DNA of 64,000 nucleotides from Mesorhizobium sp. B2-8-5 (GTDB taxonomy: Bacteria > Pseudomonadota > Alphaproteobacteria > Rhizobiales > Rhizobiaceae). The translations under genes were made by a program, and so were the position numbers. A model generated the notes under the pieces. That model was not told the DNA's origin and did no database searches. It saw only the letters and a list, made by a program, of their open reading frames with translations. Every line of letters starts with the position of its first letter. The first letter of the stretch is position 1. The DNA lies in contig NZ_CP083951.1 in assembly GCF_006440675.2 (NCBI RefSeq), positions 2,761,501 to 2,825,500 on the forward strand, given 5' to 3'. Below, piece after piece: positions 8,832-18,075 of this stretch.

Positions 8832-9328
8832 TCCGAGCACTCGCCTGCTCAGGCGATTAACGACTCTTCCTTTGCCGAAGTTCGAACGAACCAACTTGCG
8901 CCTTGATGAACCTTTTGACTTTCGCCAATTTGAAGTTTGCCAGGTTTTTTCCTAGCCATCCCAATCCCTACCCCTGACGTGCTTCCCTGTTTTGTCCGCG
9001 TCGTCCACGTTATCCGACCCGAAGCGGACAACAGCAGGCGCTTTGGTCGCAGGAACTTGGAAGTCGCAATTCTTGGTGCCTGCGCCGGCTTCTACATTCA
9101 TTGGATTTGAAATCCGCGAGCCGAGGGGTCACGGTCGTCGACGGAGATGGTGTTGTGGCCGATGACCCGTGCTGACACTCAGTTTGATGCCCTTGAACGA
9201 GCCGATGTCGGGTTCCGTCCTCGATGCGGCCCTCGATATGAACGTGGGATTTTGGGGGCAGGCAGGCTTAGCCGTCGAAAAAACGGCAAGCCAAGAAGTC
9301 CAATATGACGTTTGAATCGACCCACCAA

Positions 9329-9344
9329 TTGGAAACGATATAAG
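9329..9344. promoter_or_regulatory. GAAACGATAT motif, candidate LacI-family operator (A1)
   Basis: TTGGAAACGATATAAG. It shares GGAAACGATAT with the site at 9445-9463 and GAAACGATAT with the site at 23535-23552; all lie in control regions of sugar-acid genes. The GAAACG half matches the LacI-type palindrome at 15333-15350, but the other half is degenerate. Confidence 0.45.
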
Positions 9345-9444
9345 CTCGACAATTCCTATTTCCATACCACAAACTGCTTTATGTTGTGAGTGTTACGAGC
9401 AAATCCTTGTATGCAATATCAACGGTGTCATCGTCCTTGACAGG

Positions 9445-9463
9445 TATCGTGGAAACGATATTG
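9445..9463. promoter_or_regulatory. GAAACGATAT motif, candidate LacI-family operator (A2)
   Basis: TATCGTGGAAACGATATTG, 64 nt upstream of the SDR start at 9527. It contains TATCGT...ACGATA as an inverted repeat plus the shared GGAAACGATAT. It lies about 120 nt from A1, so DNA looping between the two is possible. Confidence 0.5.
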
Positions 9464-9526
9464 TTTTGATGCATCGGCGCGACCAACGGCGCATTTTTGC
9501 CGTGATCGGCCGGCGGAGGAGCACTG

Positions 9527-10294
9527 ATGAGGGGCCTCAACGGCAAGATTGCCGCAGTGACGGGCGCAGGTTCCGGCATAGGGCAGGCGGCGGCCAAGCG
9601 TCTTGCGGAAGAGGGGTGCAAGGTTGCCATACTCGACTGGAACGAGGAGAGCGCAAAGGCAACCGCGCAGCAGATCGCGCAGGCGGGCGGCGAAGCGCTG
9701 CCGCTGAAAGCCGACGTGAGCAACGAATCCCAGGTCGAGGCCGCTTTCAAGGCGATCGTCGCCAGGTTTGGCCGCCTCGACATTCTGGTTTCCAATGCCG
9801 GGATATTCTCCGGCGAACGCGACGGCAAAGTCGACGGGCTTTCCAAAGCGGTGTGGGACGAGATCGTTGGCGTCAATCTTACTGGCATGTATCTCAGCTG
9901 CAAACACGGCGTCGCCGCGATCAAGGCGACGGCCGGAAAGGGTGCGGTGGTGCTGACCGGATCGCCTACCGGCATGTCGGGCTGCACGCCGGCCAATGTC
10001 GCCTACGGCTCCAGCAAGGGCGGAGTGCATGGCCTGTCGCGCGTCATGGCTGTCGATCATGCGCCGGAAGGCATCCGGGTGAATGTGGTTGTTCCCGGTT
10101 TCACGTTGACCCCGATCGTACGGGAACTTGTTGCCGACCCTAAAGTCTATGAATGGCAGATACAGAACATCCCATTGAAGCGTGGCGCCGAGCCCGAAGA
10201 GATCGCAGGCGCTGTGGCGTTCCTGGCTTCCGACGACGCGTCCTATATGACCGGGTCCTTCATGTTCGTCGATGGCGGCCTGACCGCCATCTGA
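9527..10294 (+). CDS. SDR-family oxidoreductase
   Basis: 255-aa classical short-chain dehydrogenase. The cofactor motif TGAGSGIG is at about 12-19, NAG near 88, catalytic Ser around 144-147, YGSSK (Tyr/Lys pair) near 159-163, and the C-terminal end is DDASYMTGSFMFVDGG. It probably oxidises a sugar or sugar-acid hydroxyl with NAD(P). It stands first in front of a ribose-type ABC importer, so the imported sugar or its lactone/acid is the likely substrate. GGAGGA precedes the ATG. Confidence 0.88.
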   Translation: MRGLNGKIAAVTGAGSGIGQAAAKRLAEEGCKVAILDWNEESAKATAQQIAQAGGEALPLKADVSNESQVEAAFKAIVARFGRLDILVSNAGIFSGERDGKVDGLSKAVWDEIVGVNLTGMYLSCKHGVAAIKATAGKGAVVLTGSPTGMSGCTPANVAYGSSKGGVHGLSRVMAVDHAPEGIRVNVVVPGFTLTPIVRELVADPKVYEWQIQNIPLKRGAEPEEIAGAVAFLASDDASYMTGSFMFVDGGLTAI

Positions 10295-10355
10295 CCCGGC
10301 TCCATCAGAAGAAGACGTGCAGACCGATAACGATCAAAAGGGAGGAACAATTCAC

Positions 10356-11426
10356 ATGGCAATCACAAGGTTCAAGACGACATTGCCGCTCGGCGCGCTG
10401 GTGCTGGCGTTCAGCGTGTCAGGCGCATTCGCTGAAGACATCACCATCGGCTTCGTCGCTCATGCGCAGGGCGACCCGTTCGTGCAGCAAATCCAGGATG
10501 GCGCGCAGGCCGCCGCCAACGATCTCGGCGTCAAGCTGGTGACAGCGCAACAGGCCGGCGGCGCACCGGAAGGGCAGCTGAAGCTGGTGCAGAATTTCGC
10601 CAATTCAGGCGCCCAGGGGATAGCGACGTCGGTGCCTGGCGAATCCATGGCCAAGGGTCTTAACGACACCATCTCGAGCGGCGTGCCGATCGTGCAGTTC
10701 AACCTGCTGTCGAAGGCGGTGAATGCACCCTATGTCGGTGAAAAATCGGTCGAGAGCGGCCGCGTTCTCGGCCGCATGGTGCTGGACAAGATCGGCGGCG
10801 AAAGCGCCAAGGGAACGGTCATCATCGGCAACTGCTTCCCCGGTTTCCCGGTTCTGGAAAATCGCGCCAAGGGTGTCGAGGAATCGCTCGCCAAAGCCTC
10901 CGGCATCAAGGTGCTGGGACCTTTCGATGTCAAAGTTTCGGCGGTCGACAACTACAATCATTGGGAACAGCTCTATAGCGCAAATCCTGACGCGGTGGCC
11001 TTGATCGGCCTTTGCGCGCCGGACGTGACCAGCCTCGGCAAGCTCAACGCCGCCAATGGCGACAAGTTCGTGGCCGGCGGCTACGATCTGACGGAACTGA
11101 ACCTCAAGGCCGTCAAGGAAGGCCACGCTTACGTGACCATCGGCCAAAGCGCCTTCGTGCAGGGCTATCTGCCGGTCGCGCTGCTGGTCAATGCGATCAA
11201 GGGCGGCAAGAAACTGGATCCAGGCTTCTACAATGCCGGTTCGCAGATCGTGACCGCCGACAAGGTCGACATGGGCAACGGGCTGACGCCGATCTCTTTC
11301 GATGAGGCACAGAAGCTGGCGGCCGATCCGAAAGCGACCGCAGCCTATTACAAGTCCTGGACGCAGACGCTCACGGCCGACATGCTGTCGGCGACGCCGA
11401 AGCCGATTTCCGCGGAATCCGAATAA
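10356..11426 (+). CDS. Sugar ABC transporter, periplasmic binding protein
   Basis: 356-aa binding protein of the ribose/galactose (type I, Peripla_BP_4) family. The signal peptide is at residues 1-25 (cleavage near AFA|ED). The mature part starts ITIGFVAHAQGDPFVQQI and continues with alternating beta-alpha units (GVPIVQFNLLSK, AVALIGLCAP). ATG 10356 has GGGAGGA 9-15 nt upstream; an earlier in-frame start at 10317 would precede this site and is rejected. It partners with the ATPase at 11502 and the permease at 13037. Confidence 0.9.
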   Translation: MAITRFKTTLPLGALVLAFSVSGAFAEDITIGFVAHAQGDPFVQQIQDGAQAAANDLGVKLVTAQQAGGAPEGQLKLVQNFANSGAQGIATSVPGESMAKGLNDTISSGVPIVQFNLLSKAVNAPYVGEKSVESGRVLGRMVLDKIGGESAKGTVIIGNCFPGFPVLENRAKGVEESLAKASGIKVLGPFDVKVSAVDNYNHWEQLYSANPDAVALIGLCAPDVTSLGKLNAANGDKFVAGGYDLTELNLKAVKEGHAYVTIGQSAFVQGYLPVALLVNAIKGGKKLDPGFYNAGSQIVTADKVDMGNGLTPISFDEAQKLAADPKATAAYYKSWTQTLTADMLSATPKPISAESE

Positions 11427-11501
11427 GCACCGCATCGTTTGAATGAAAGCGGGGTGGCGGAAGCCGCCCCCGATTCTGTCTGGGTCCCTTGCAAAGCACA
11501 G

Positions 11502-13040
11502 ATGTCCGACCGGCCCATCATATCCGTGCACAACCTCGCCAAGCATTATGGCGGCGTCATTGCGCTCGACGATATGAGCCTGGCGGTGGAACGCGGCACC
11601 ATCCACGCCGTGGTCGGTGAGAACGGCGCCGGCAAGTCGACCCTCATGAAGGTGCTGGCCGGTGTCGTCAGACCGGACAGCGGAACCATAGAACTTGACG
11701 GCACCACTGTCGCCATCGACGGACCGAACGCCGCACGCCAGCACGGCATTGGCATGGTGTACCAGGAGCTCAGCCTCTTTCCGGAGCGCTCGGTTCTGGC
11801 CAATTTGTTCGTCAACCGCGAGCCGGTGCGCCGCGGCCTCATCTCCAACACGGTTATGGAGGAACGATGCCGGCCGCTTCTTGACGAATTGGGGCTTCAT
11901 GTCGACGTGAGGGCACCGGTCAACCGTCTGAGCATAGGTGAACGGCAGCTTGTCGAACTGTGCCGGGTGCTCCTTGAAAATCCCCGCCTGCTCATCCTGG
12001 ACGAACCGAATTCGGCTTTGAACCAGCGCGAGACCGAGAAGCTGTTTGCGGTGCTGAAACGCATCCGCGAGCGCGGCATCACCATGATTTACGTTTCGCA
12101 CCGGCTGGAAGAGGTTTTTTCAATCTGCGACCGCATCACCATAACCCGCAACGGTCGCGATGTGCTGACCGGGGATCGTTCAGCGCTTACCATTCCAGAA
12201 GTCATCGAAGGCATGATCGGACGCCAACGCGAGGCGCTGTTTCCGCCTGCTCTGCCTGCCAGAGCCGGAACTGCGAAAGAGATCGCCGTCAGCGGGCTCG
12301 GCGGCGGCAGGCTGCGTCAGATCGATTTCACGGCTCGGTCGGGCGAGGTCGTGGGTTTTGCCGGGCTCGAGGGATCCGGCATTTCAGACCTGTTCGATAT
12401 CCTGTTTGGACTGCGCAGGGCGCGCAGGGGGGAGGTCCGCTTTCCCGACGGGCGTGGACCGCCAAAAAATCCGACGGATGCGGCCCGCCGCAATGTCTGC
12501 CTGGTGCCGGCAGACCGCCGCCGCAACGGTCTGATGCTCGACAAGTCGATCCTGTTCAACATTTCCAACATCGTGGTGGGCGCGCGAGACGACGGCCCGT
12601 CGTGGTTCTCGCCAAAAGTCGCCCTGGGCCGCGCTGGCCGGCAGATCGAGGCTTTGCGCATCAAAGGCCGACCGCACGCGCTGACGAATTCGCTGTCGGG
12701 CGGTAACCAGCAGAAGGTCGTGATCGGGAAGTGGTTGGAGATAGGTCCGCAAGTCTTTCTGCTGGACGATCCGACGCGCGGCGTCGATGTCGGCGCCAAG
12801 CGAGAAATATACGGCCTCATCCGTCAGATGTCCGCCAATGGCGGCATCGTGCTGTTCAGCTCGACCGAATTGCCTGAACTCATCGGTCTCTGCGACCGCA
12901 TCGTGGTTGTCTATCAGGGGCGGTTGGCAGCCATTGTTTCCTCGGGCGCCATGGACAGCCGTTCCATCCTCCATCTTGTCAACACGGGCGAGATGCCGGG
13001 GAGGATTCGAAATCCGCAGCAAGAAACGAACAGGGCATGA
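11502..13040 (+). CDS. Sugar ABC transporter ATPase (RbsA/MglA type)
   Basis: 512-aa double ATPase. The first domain has Walker A GENGAGKST (about 40-48), a divergent signature LSIGERQ and Walker B LLILDEPNSAL. The second domain lacks a Walker A but keeps LSGGNQQKVVIGKWL and FLLDDPTRGVD, the usual asymmetric arrangement of this family. ATG 11502 (MSDRPIIS) is chosen because the first beta strand starts 6 residues later; a TTG at 11439 would add 21 unrelated residues. Its stop overlaps the permease start. Confidence 0.9.
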   Translation: MSDRPIISVHNLAKHYGGVIALDDMSLAVERGTIHAVVGENGAGKSTLMKVLAGVVRPDSGTIELDGTTVAIDGPNAARQHGIGMVYQELSLFPERSVLANLFVNREPVRRGLISNTVMEERCRPLLDELGLHVDVRAPVNRLSIGERQLVELCRVLLENPRLLILDEPNSALNQRETEKLFAVLKRIRERGITMIYVSHRLEEVFSICDRITITRNGRDVLTGDRSALTIPEVIEGMIGRQREALFPPALPARAGTAKEIAVSGLGGGRLRQIDFTARSGEVVGFAGLEGSGISDLFDILFGLRRARRGEVRFPDGRGPPKNPTDAARRNVCLVPADRRRNGLMLDKSILFNISNIVVGARDDGPSWFSPKVALGRAGRQIEALRIKGRPHALTNSLSGGNQQKVVIGKWLEIGPQVFLLDDPTRGVDVGAKREIYGLIRQMSANGGIVLFSSTELPELIGLCDRIVVVYQGRLAAIVSSGAMDSRSILHLVNTGEMPGRIRNPQQETNRA

Positions 13041-14071
13041 CCGAAGCCGACCGCACAGAAACAATCGCTCCACGGCTCCAGGACGGTCCGAAGTGGCGCT
13101 TTCGTATGCCGGAGGAGATCGGCGTGATTGTCGCGCTTGCCGTCATGATGGCGGTGATCGGCGTTGCCCGGCCGCGTTTCCTCAATCCGATCAACCTGTT
13201 TTCGCTGCTCGGCAACACGACGTTTCTTGGCATGCTGGCGATCGGCATGGTGTTTCTGCTGGCGATCCGGGAGATCGACCTTTCGGTCGGCTGGATGTTC
13301 AATTTCTCGGCGGTGATTGCAGCGCTTCTGATGGTCGCGGGGTTCGACCCGTGGCTTGCGGCGCTGGCCGGCATCGTGTTCGGGGCCTGTCTCGGGCTCG
13401 TCAACGGTCTGATTGCAGTTACGCTGCGTCTGCCGTCGATCATCGTGACGCTTGGCACCTATTCGATGTTCCAGGGGCTGTCGCTGGTGGTCAACCACGG
13501 CAGGGCGATCGTACCGTCCGACCAGAGCAGCAGCTTCTTCTGGGTGATTTCCTACAAACTGTTCGGAGTTTTGCCTGTGGCGGCGCTGGTGTTCGTGCTG
13601 CTGGCGATTGCAATGCACATTGTGCTTCACCGCACGCGTTTCGGCTACCGTGTGCAAGCGGTCGGCAGCAATCCGGAAGCCGCCACGCATGCCGGCATAC
13701 CGACGGCCCGGGTGCGCCTTCAGACCTTGGTGCTGATGGGCGCGATATGCGGGCTATCGGGCACAATGTATCTGGGCTTTCGCGGCGCCATCGATCCGAA
13801 TGAAGGCAGCGACTTCGTCCTGGTTGTCATTGCCGCCGTCATCATCGGCGGCACGCCGCTATCTGGCGGGCACGGCACGATCATCGGCGCGGTGATCGGC
13901 ATGATGATCATCCAGGTCATCTCGAGCGGGTTGATCTTCTTTGGCATCGATGCGACGTGGAGCACCTTCGTTACCGGAGCGGTGACCGTGCTTGCCGTCT
14001 CACTCGACCGATTGATCAAATATCATCGAACGCGACGTGCGGAGCTGCGGCGAGAATCCTTGCACGGTTGA
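13037..14071 (+). CDS. Sugar ABC transporter permease (RbsC type)
   Basis: 344-aa inner-membrane permease with 8-10 hydrophobic segments after a 20-residue polar N-terminus. Family signatures include AIREIDLSVG (about 76-85), SIIVTLGTYSMFQGLS and GGTPLSGGHGTIIGAVIG. It overlaps the ATPase by 4 nt and completes the importer 10356-14071. The convergent LacI gene begins 88 nt further. Confidence 0.92.
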   Translation: MTEADRTETIAPRLQDGPKWRFRMPEEIGVIVALAVMMAVIGVARPRFLNPINLFSLLGNTTFLGMLAIGMVFLLAIREIDLSVGWMFNFSAVIAALLMVAGFDPWLAALAGIVFGACLGLVNGLIAVTLRLPSIIVTLGTYSMFQGLSLVVNHGRAIVPSDQSSSFFWVISYKLFGVLPVAALVFVLLAIAMHIVLHRTRFGYRVQAVGSNPEAATHAGIPTARVRLQTLVLMGAICGLSGTMYLGFRGAIDPNEGSDFVLVVIAAVIIGGTPLSGGHGTIIGAVIGMMIIQVISSGLIFFGIDATWSTFVTGAVTVLAVSLDRLIKYHRTRRAELRRESLHG

Positions 14072-14158
14072 GGGCGCTCGGGCACACGCGATTTTCAATT
14101 GGCGTTTCGAGGCTGGCGTCGCTCGGGCAAGTTCCTTGGCTGAGTGCCCAAGAACGAA

Positions 14159-15187
14159 TTAATCGCTGACCGGCCGGCAAGAGCCGCCGAGAATGAGGTG
14201 CGTCGGAAAAGAAATCCGTTGCGCTGGCCGATCGGCCTGGCCGCCCAGCCGTTCAAGAAGAAGCAGTGCTGCCGTACGTCCTATCTCCTCGACCGGGCGG
14301 TCGATAAGCGTGATAGGGCCGGGATAAAGCATGGCCACATCGGAGCGGTCGCATCCGATAAGGGAAATATCGTTCGGCACCGAAACGCCTTGCTGCTGGA
14401 GGGCACGCAACACGCCGACCAGGATACGATTGCCTGCCGCTATGATGGCTGTCGGGCGTTCGCGCATCTGGAGCAGGGCAGTGGCTTCGCGGAAACCGAA
14501 ATCCGCCGACAGGCTTTGCGAACGGATCAGATGCTCAGGCACGGCCAGCCCGCTTTTCTGGAACGCCTCGACGAATCCGCGGACGCGCTCGCGTCCTGGC
14601 CTTATGTCCTTGCCCGCCGTGATGATGGCGATGCGGCGATGACCGAGCTCGATCAAATAGCCGGTCGCCTGCCTCAAGCCCGTCGCGTGCTCGGTCAGCA
14701 CCGCGTCGATCTCCAGCGGTATGTCGCGGTCGAGAAGCACGGAAGGCACGCGCAATTCCTTGAGCCGCTTGATGGTGCGCGGATCCTGTTCGTTGTTGAT
14801 CGTCAGTATCATGCCGTCCGCGCGGCCGTGCTGGAGCATGTCGATGGCCGCGGCTTCGTCCGATGCCCGTCCGTTGGTGCTCATGAGGTAAAGGGAGAAG
14901 CCGCGCTCGCGCATCTGCGAGTCGACCGCCTTGAAACAGCTCGCATGCCATGGATTGGCGATATCATCGATGACGAAGCCCACCGTCATCGTGTTGCGGC
15001 GGCGCATATTCTGCGCGCGCGAATCCGGTTGGAAACCAAGGGAATGGATCGCGGCACGTACCTTGCCGAGGGTTCCCGGCCGCACGGTATCAGGAGCATT
15101 CAGGCTGCGTGAAACGGTTCCGACAGAAACGCCGGAGACACGCGCCACGTCCCGAATTGTCGCCGGCTTGTCGATCCCTTTTCTCAC
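14159..15187 (-). CDS. LacI-family transcriptional regulator (sugar-acid region A)
   Basis: 342 aa from a GTG at 15187, chosen because GGGGG lies 5 nt upstream and only a few residues then precede the helix-turn-helix (ATIRDVARVSGVSVGTVSRS, about 9-28). A TTG at 15220 would add 11 residues. The hinge and a type I periplasmic-like effector domain follow (VGFVIDDIANPWHASCF). It is divergent from the enolase-family gene at 15364, with a near-perfect palindrome (15333-15350) between them. It probably regulates the sugar-acid genes of 9.5-29 kb in response to a sugar-acid effector. Confidence 0.9.
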   Translation of the reverse strand: MRKGIDKPATIRDVARVSGVSVGTVSRSLNAPDTVRPGTLGKVRAAIHSLGFQPDSRAQNMRRRNTMTVGFVIDDIANPWHASCFKAVDSQMRERGFSLYLMSTNGRASDEAAAIDMLQHGRADGMILTINNEQDPRTIKRLKELRVPSVLLDRDIPLEIDAVLTEHATGLRQATGYLIELGHRRIAIITAGKDIRPGRERVRGFVEAFQKSGLAVPEHLIRSQSLSADFGFREATALLQMRERPTAIIAAGNRILVGVLRALQQQGVSVPNDISLIGCDRSDVAMLYPGPITLIDRPVEEIGRTAALLLLERLGGQADRPAQRISFPTHLILGGSCRPVSD

Positions 15188-15332
15188 CGAGCCCCCGTCA
15201 ATACCGGTCGAACCAGACAACCATTTAACTGCCCAGTCTTGTTATAGAACTGCATAGTAGCGCGACGGTGACTTTGACGACAAGCGGGAAGCTCGTGCTT
15301 TGCGCTTGACCTCCGAAAGCCAAGCCCTTATT

Positions 15333-15350
15333 TTTGGAAACGTTTCGAAA
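15333..15350. promoter_or_regulatory. LacI-type operator palindrome (A3)
   Basis: TTTGGAAACGTTTCGAAA is an 18-nt near-perfect palindrome centred on CG, the classic LacI/GalR operator form. It lies in the divergent interval between the LacI gene (start 15187) and the dehydratase gene (start 15364), only 13 nt before the latter, a position suited to repression. It is the best full-length member of the A set. Confidence 0.72.
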
Positions 15351-15363
15351 AACGAGCGTTTCA

Positions 15364-16482
15364 ATGTCAAGCTCCCTCAAAATAGAACGCATAGAATGCA
15401 TTCCGCTCTGCATGCCGCTGCCACGTACCTTCAGGGGCAGCAACTATTTCATGACGCACCGCTGCACAATCATCACACGCGTCTACACCTCCGAGGGAAT
15501 CATCGGCGAGGTCTACAACGGCGATGAGTTCGAAACCCAGGCGGAAGTTGTCAAGATCATCCTGGATGAGATCCAGCCGCTGTTGGTCGGCAAGGATGCC
15601 TTCAATATCGAAGGATGCTGGGAGGCGATGCGCAAGCCGAGCTACAATATCCTGCGCGACCGCAAACTCGCCATGTGCGCGCAGGCCTGCGTCGACAGTG
15701 CGTTGTGGGACGCTGTCGGCAAGGCGCTCGACACCCCTCTCTACAAGCTGTGGGGCGGCTATCGCGATGCGTTGCCGGTCATTTGCATTGCCGGATACTA
15801 TGAGGAAAACAAGACTCTGGCGGATTTCGGCCGCGAGATGGAGCAGATACGCGCCGACGGATACGGCGGCTGCAAGTTCAAGGTGGGCGGACGGACGCCG
15901 AAGGAAGACGCCGAGCGCGTGCGCACGGCGCGCCAAGCCGCGGGCGACGATTTCGCGCTTCTTGTGGACGCAAACCAAGGCTGGAGCCTGCGCGACGCGG
16001 TTGCGTTTTCGCGTTACGTGTCCGACCTCAACATCCGCTGGTTCGAGGAACCGGTCCGCTGGTACAACGACCGGCTCGACCTCGCTGCGGCGCGTAGCCA
16101 GACCGGTATTGCGATTGCGGCCGGGCAAAGCGAGATCAGCCGCGCCGGTTGCCGAGACCTGATGATGGCCGGGGCGATCGACGTCTGCAATTTCGATGCG
16201 AGCTGGGGTGGCGGGCCGACCGAATGGCGCCGGGTCGCGGCCTTGGCGTCATGCTTCGCGGTGGAGATGGGGCATCACGAGGAGCCGCAGATTTCCGCGC
16301 ACCTTCTGGCCTCGATATCCAACGGGACGTATTTGGAAACGTTTCATCCCGATCGCGATCCAATGTTCTATGCACTTGTGGCGAACCGGTCGAAATTCGA
16401 CAATGGCGTCTACAAAGTGCCGCAGGGCGCCGGTTTCGGGCTTGTCCTCGACCAGAAGACGATCGGCAAATATAGACTCTGA
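15364..16482 (+). CDS. Enolase-superfamily (mandelate racemase/MLE) sugar-acid dehydratase or racemase
   Basis: 372-aa enzyme with an N-terminal capping domain and a TIM barrel. Visible active-site elements: KFK (in GGCKFKVGG, about 171-173), metal ligands in LLVDANQGWS, IRWFEEPV and GQSEIS, an Asp in NFDASWGG and a His in GHHEEP. This is the mandelate racemase-like set used to abstract an alpha proton from a sugar acid. Start ATG 15364 is preferred over 15334 because the latter lies inside the operator. It is a single gene under the adjacent LacI regulator. Exact substrate unknown. Confidence 0.85.
   Translation: MSSSLKIERIECIPLCMPLPRTFRGSNYFMTHRCTIITRVYTSEGIIGEVYNGDEFETQAEVVKIILDEIQPLLVGKDAFNIEGCWEAMRKPSYNILRDRKLAMCAQACVDSALWDAVGKALDTPLYKLWGGYRDALPVICIAGYYEENKTLADFGREMEQIRADGYGGCKFKVGGRTPKEDAERVRTARQAAGDDFALLVDANQGWSLRDAVAFSRYVSDLNIRWFEEPVRWYNDRLDLAAARSQTGIAIAAGQSEISRAGCRDLMMAGAIDVCNFDASWGGGPTEWRRVAALASCFAVEMGHHEEPQISAHLLASISNGTYLETFHPDRDPMFYALVANRSKFDNGVYKVPQGAGFGLVLDQKTIGKYRL
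16332..16347. promoter_or_regulatory. Intragenic copy of the LacI-type palindrome (A7)
   Basis: TTTGGAAACGTTTCAT inside the 3' part of the dehydratase gene. It repeats the core GGAAACGTTTC of A3, 997 nt downstream. It also encodes Leu-Glu-Thr-Phe-His in a region where this family conserves Glu-x-Phe-His, so it may be coincidental coding sequence. Confidence 0.25.
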
Positions 16483-16578
16483 GCCCGTTCAGCTCCTGTC
16501 GATGACTGAAATGCAGTCGACGTCACCGATCTTGCTGGTAACTCAAGGCCATAGCATACGACCCGTACGTGACAGCCG

Positions 16579-18075
16579 TCAGGTCGCTGCTTTTTCCTTG
16601 CGCCGCTTCTGTTCAAGCTGCGTGATGTCGGTGGCGAGCATCTCGACGTGCTCATAATTGCCCACCCTCAGCGGCTCTGTCAGCATGCCCGCGGCGACGA
16701 CATAGACAAGGTCGGCTGCTTCATAGACTTCCAATACTTCCGTGCAGAAGATGATGACCGTATTGCCTGCATCGGCATAGTCGCGCAGCAGCCTGTAGAT
16801 CTCGGCCTTGCTGTGAATATCGACGCCGCGGGTCGGCTCTTCCAGAAGCAACAGTTTCGGGGCACAGTGCAGCGCCTGGGCGATCGCGACTTTCTGCTGG
16901 TTGCCGCCGGACAGGGAACGGATGCCTTGCGTCGTCGTGCGGGTCTTGACCAGGAAACGACGCACTGCGTCCCTCGCCATGTCGCGCATCTTGCGCTTCT
17001 TCAGCGTGAGGCCGAACCCGGCGATTTCCGGATAGCCCAGCCGCACGAGCAAGTTCTCGCCGACGGAAAAATTGCTGTACAGGCTAAGCTGACGCGTCGC
17101 CGGCACATAGGCGGTGCGATGCCGCAAGGCCGAGGCTGATGCCTCGCCCTCGATCTGCATCGTCCCCGTGCATCGCTCCAGCCCTGCAAACGAGCGGATC
17201 AGTTCGCGCGAGCCGGATCCTTCGACGCCCATCAGCGCGATGATCTCGCCGGCCCTGCCTTGCATCGATATGGCTCGGAATGCCTTGGGATGGGTCCAGT
17301 CGCGGACCGAAAAAAGCGTTTCGACCGTCGGGGAGCCGCTCGGACGGCGGGCGGCAACGGCGTCGACAATGGCTGCGTCCGTCACCAACTGCCGCGCGAT
17401 CGCGTCTTCCGTAAGCGCGTCGCCAGAAAGTATCGCCCTAACCTTGCCGTCACGCACGATCGCCACCCGGGTGCAATGCTCGACGAGATCGCCCAGACGG
17501 TGCGTGACGAGAAGCACGATCCTTCCGGTGCCGGCTAGCGCGCGCATCTCTCCAAAAAGCTGGTCCGACTCGTCTGCCGTCAAGGCGGAATTCGGCTCGT
17601 CGAAAAGGAAAACACGTGAATCGCGCGCTACCGCGCGGGCGATCTCGGTGCGTTGCTGGGTGGCCAGGGAACAATCGGCCAGCTGTCGGTCCTTCAGCCG
17701 ACCGATGCCGAGCGCATCCATCACCTTGGCGTCGGCCGAACCGAGGCGCGGACGCGCGGAATTGGTGCCCTCGCGGCCAACCATGACGTTCTCCGCCACG
17801 GTCAGGTTGGGAAAGAGCTGCGGTTCCTGGTGCACGACGGCGACGGCATGCCAGTCAACCGAAGGGGACCATGGCCGGCCATCGAAGGTCAGCTTGCCTG
17901 CATCAGGCTTCTCCTCGCCGGCGATGATGCGCACCAACGTGCTCTTTCCCGCGCCGTTCGGCCCGGCGATGCCAAGCACCTCGCCGGGCAAGATATCGAG
18001 GTCGATGCCGTCGAGCGCGATCGTGCTGCCGTAGCGCTTGGTAATCCCGCGGATGCTGATGCCTTCTGCGTTCAT
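16579..18075 (-). CDS. Sugar ABC transporter ATPase (RbsA type)
   Basis: 498-aa double ATPase. Domain 1 has GPNGAGKST (about 38-46), an unusual signature CSLATQQRTEIARA and Walker B VFLFDEPNSAL. Domain 2 keeps LSGGNQQKVAIAQAL and LLLLEEPTRGVD. Start ATG 18075 overlaps the permease stop (ATGA); the open frame continues upstream to 18384 only as a shadow of the permease. It is the last gene of the minus operon that begins at 23187. Confidence 0.9.
   Translation of the reverse strand: MNAEGISIRGITKRYGSTIALDGIDLDILPGEVLGIAGPNGAGKSTLVRIIAGEEKPDAGKLTFDGRPWSPSVDWHAVAVVHQEPQLFPNLTVAENVMVGREGTNSARPRLGSADAKVMDALGIGRLKDRQLADCSLATQQRTEIARAVARDSRVFLFDEPNSALTADESDQLFGEMRALAGTGRIVLLVTHRLGDLVEHCTRVAIVRDGKVRAILSGDALTEDAIARQLVTDAAIVDAVAARRPSGSPTVETLFSVRDWTHPKAFRAISMQGRAGEIIALMGVEGSGSRELIRSFAGLERCTGTMQIEGEASASALRHRTAYVPATRQLSLYSNFSVGENLLVRLGYPEIAGFGLTLKKRKMRDMARDAVRRFLVKTRTTTQGIRSLSGGNQQKVAIAQALHCAPKLLLLEEPTRGVDIHSKAEIYRLLRDYADAGNTVIIFCTEVLEVYEAADLVYVVAAGMLTEPLRVGNYEHVEMLATDITQLEQKRRKEKAAT

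Larger units (their letters stand above)
8832..9526. other. Non-coding interval with operator-like sites
   Basis: Nearly 700 nt without a convincing gene. A short hairpin at 8843-8858 (TCGCCTG/CAGGCGA) lies just after the GntR gene and may end its transcript. Two small open frames on the minus strand (60 and 78 codons) have no recognisable family and poor start sites. The last 200 nt carry two GGAAACGATAT motifs, listed separately, and are the probable control region of the 9527-14071 genes. Confidence 0.5.

Noticed and set aside
9129..9365. 78-codon minus-strand frame in the 8832-9526 interval
   Set aside because: No homology signal, no ribosome-binding site, and it overlaps an operator-like site; not enough to call a gene.
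10605..12101. 498-codon minus-strand open frame opposite the importer genes
   Set aside because: Antisense to a binding protein and an ATPase with intact motifs; composition is that of a shadow frame.
14072..14158. Terminator between the permease and the convergent LacI gene
   Set aside because: Only a weak GGGCA/TGCCC pairing with a long loop and no T-run was seen.
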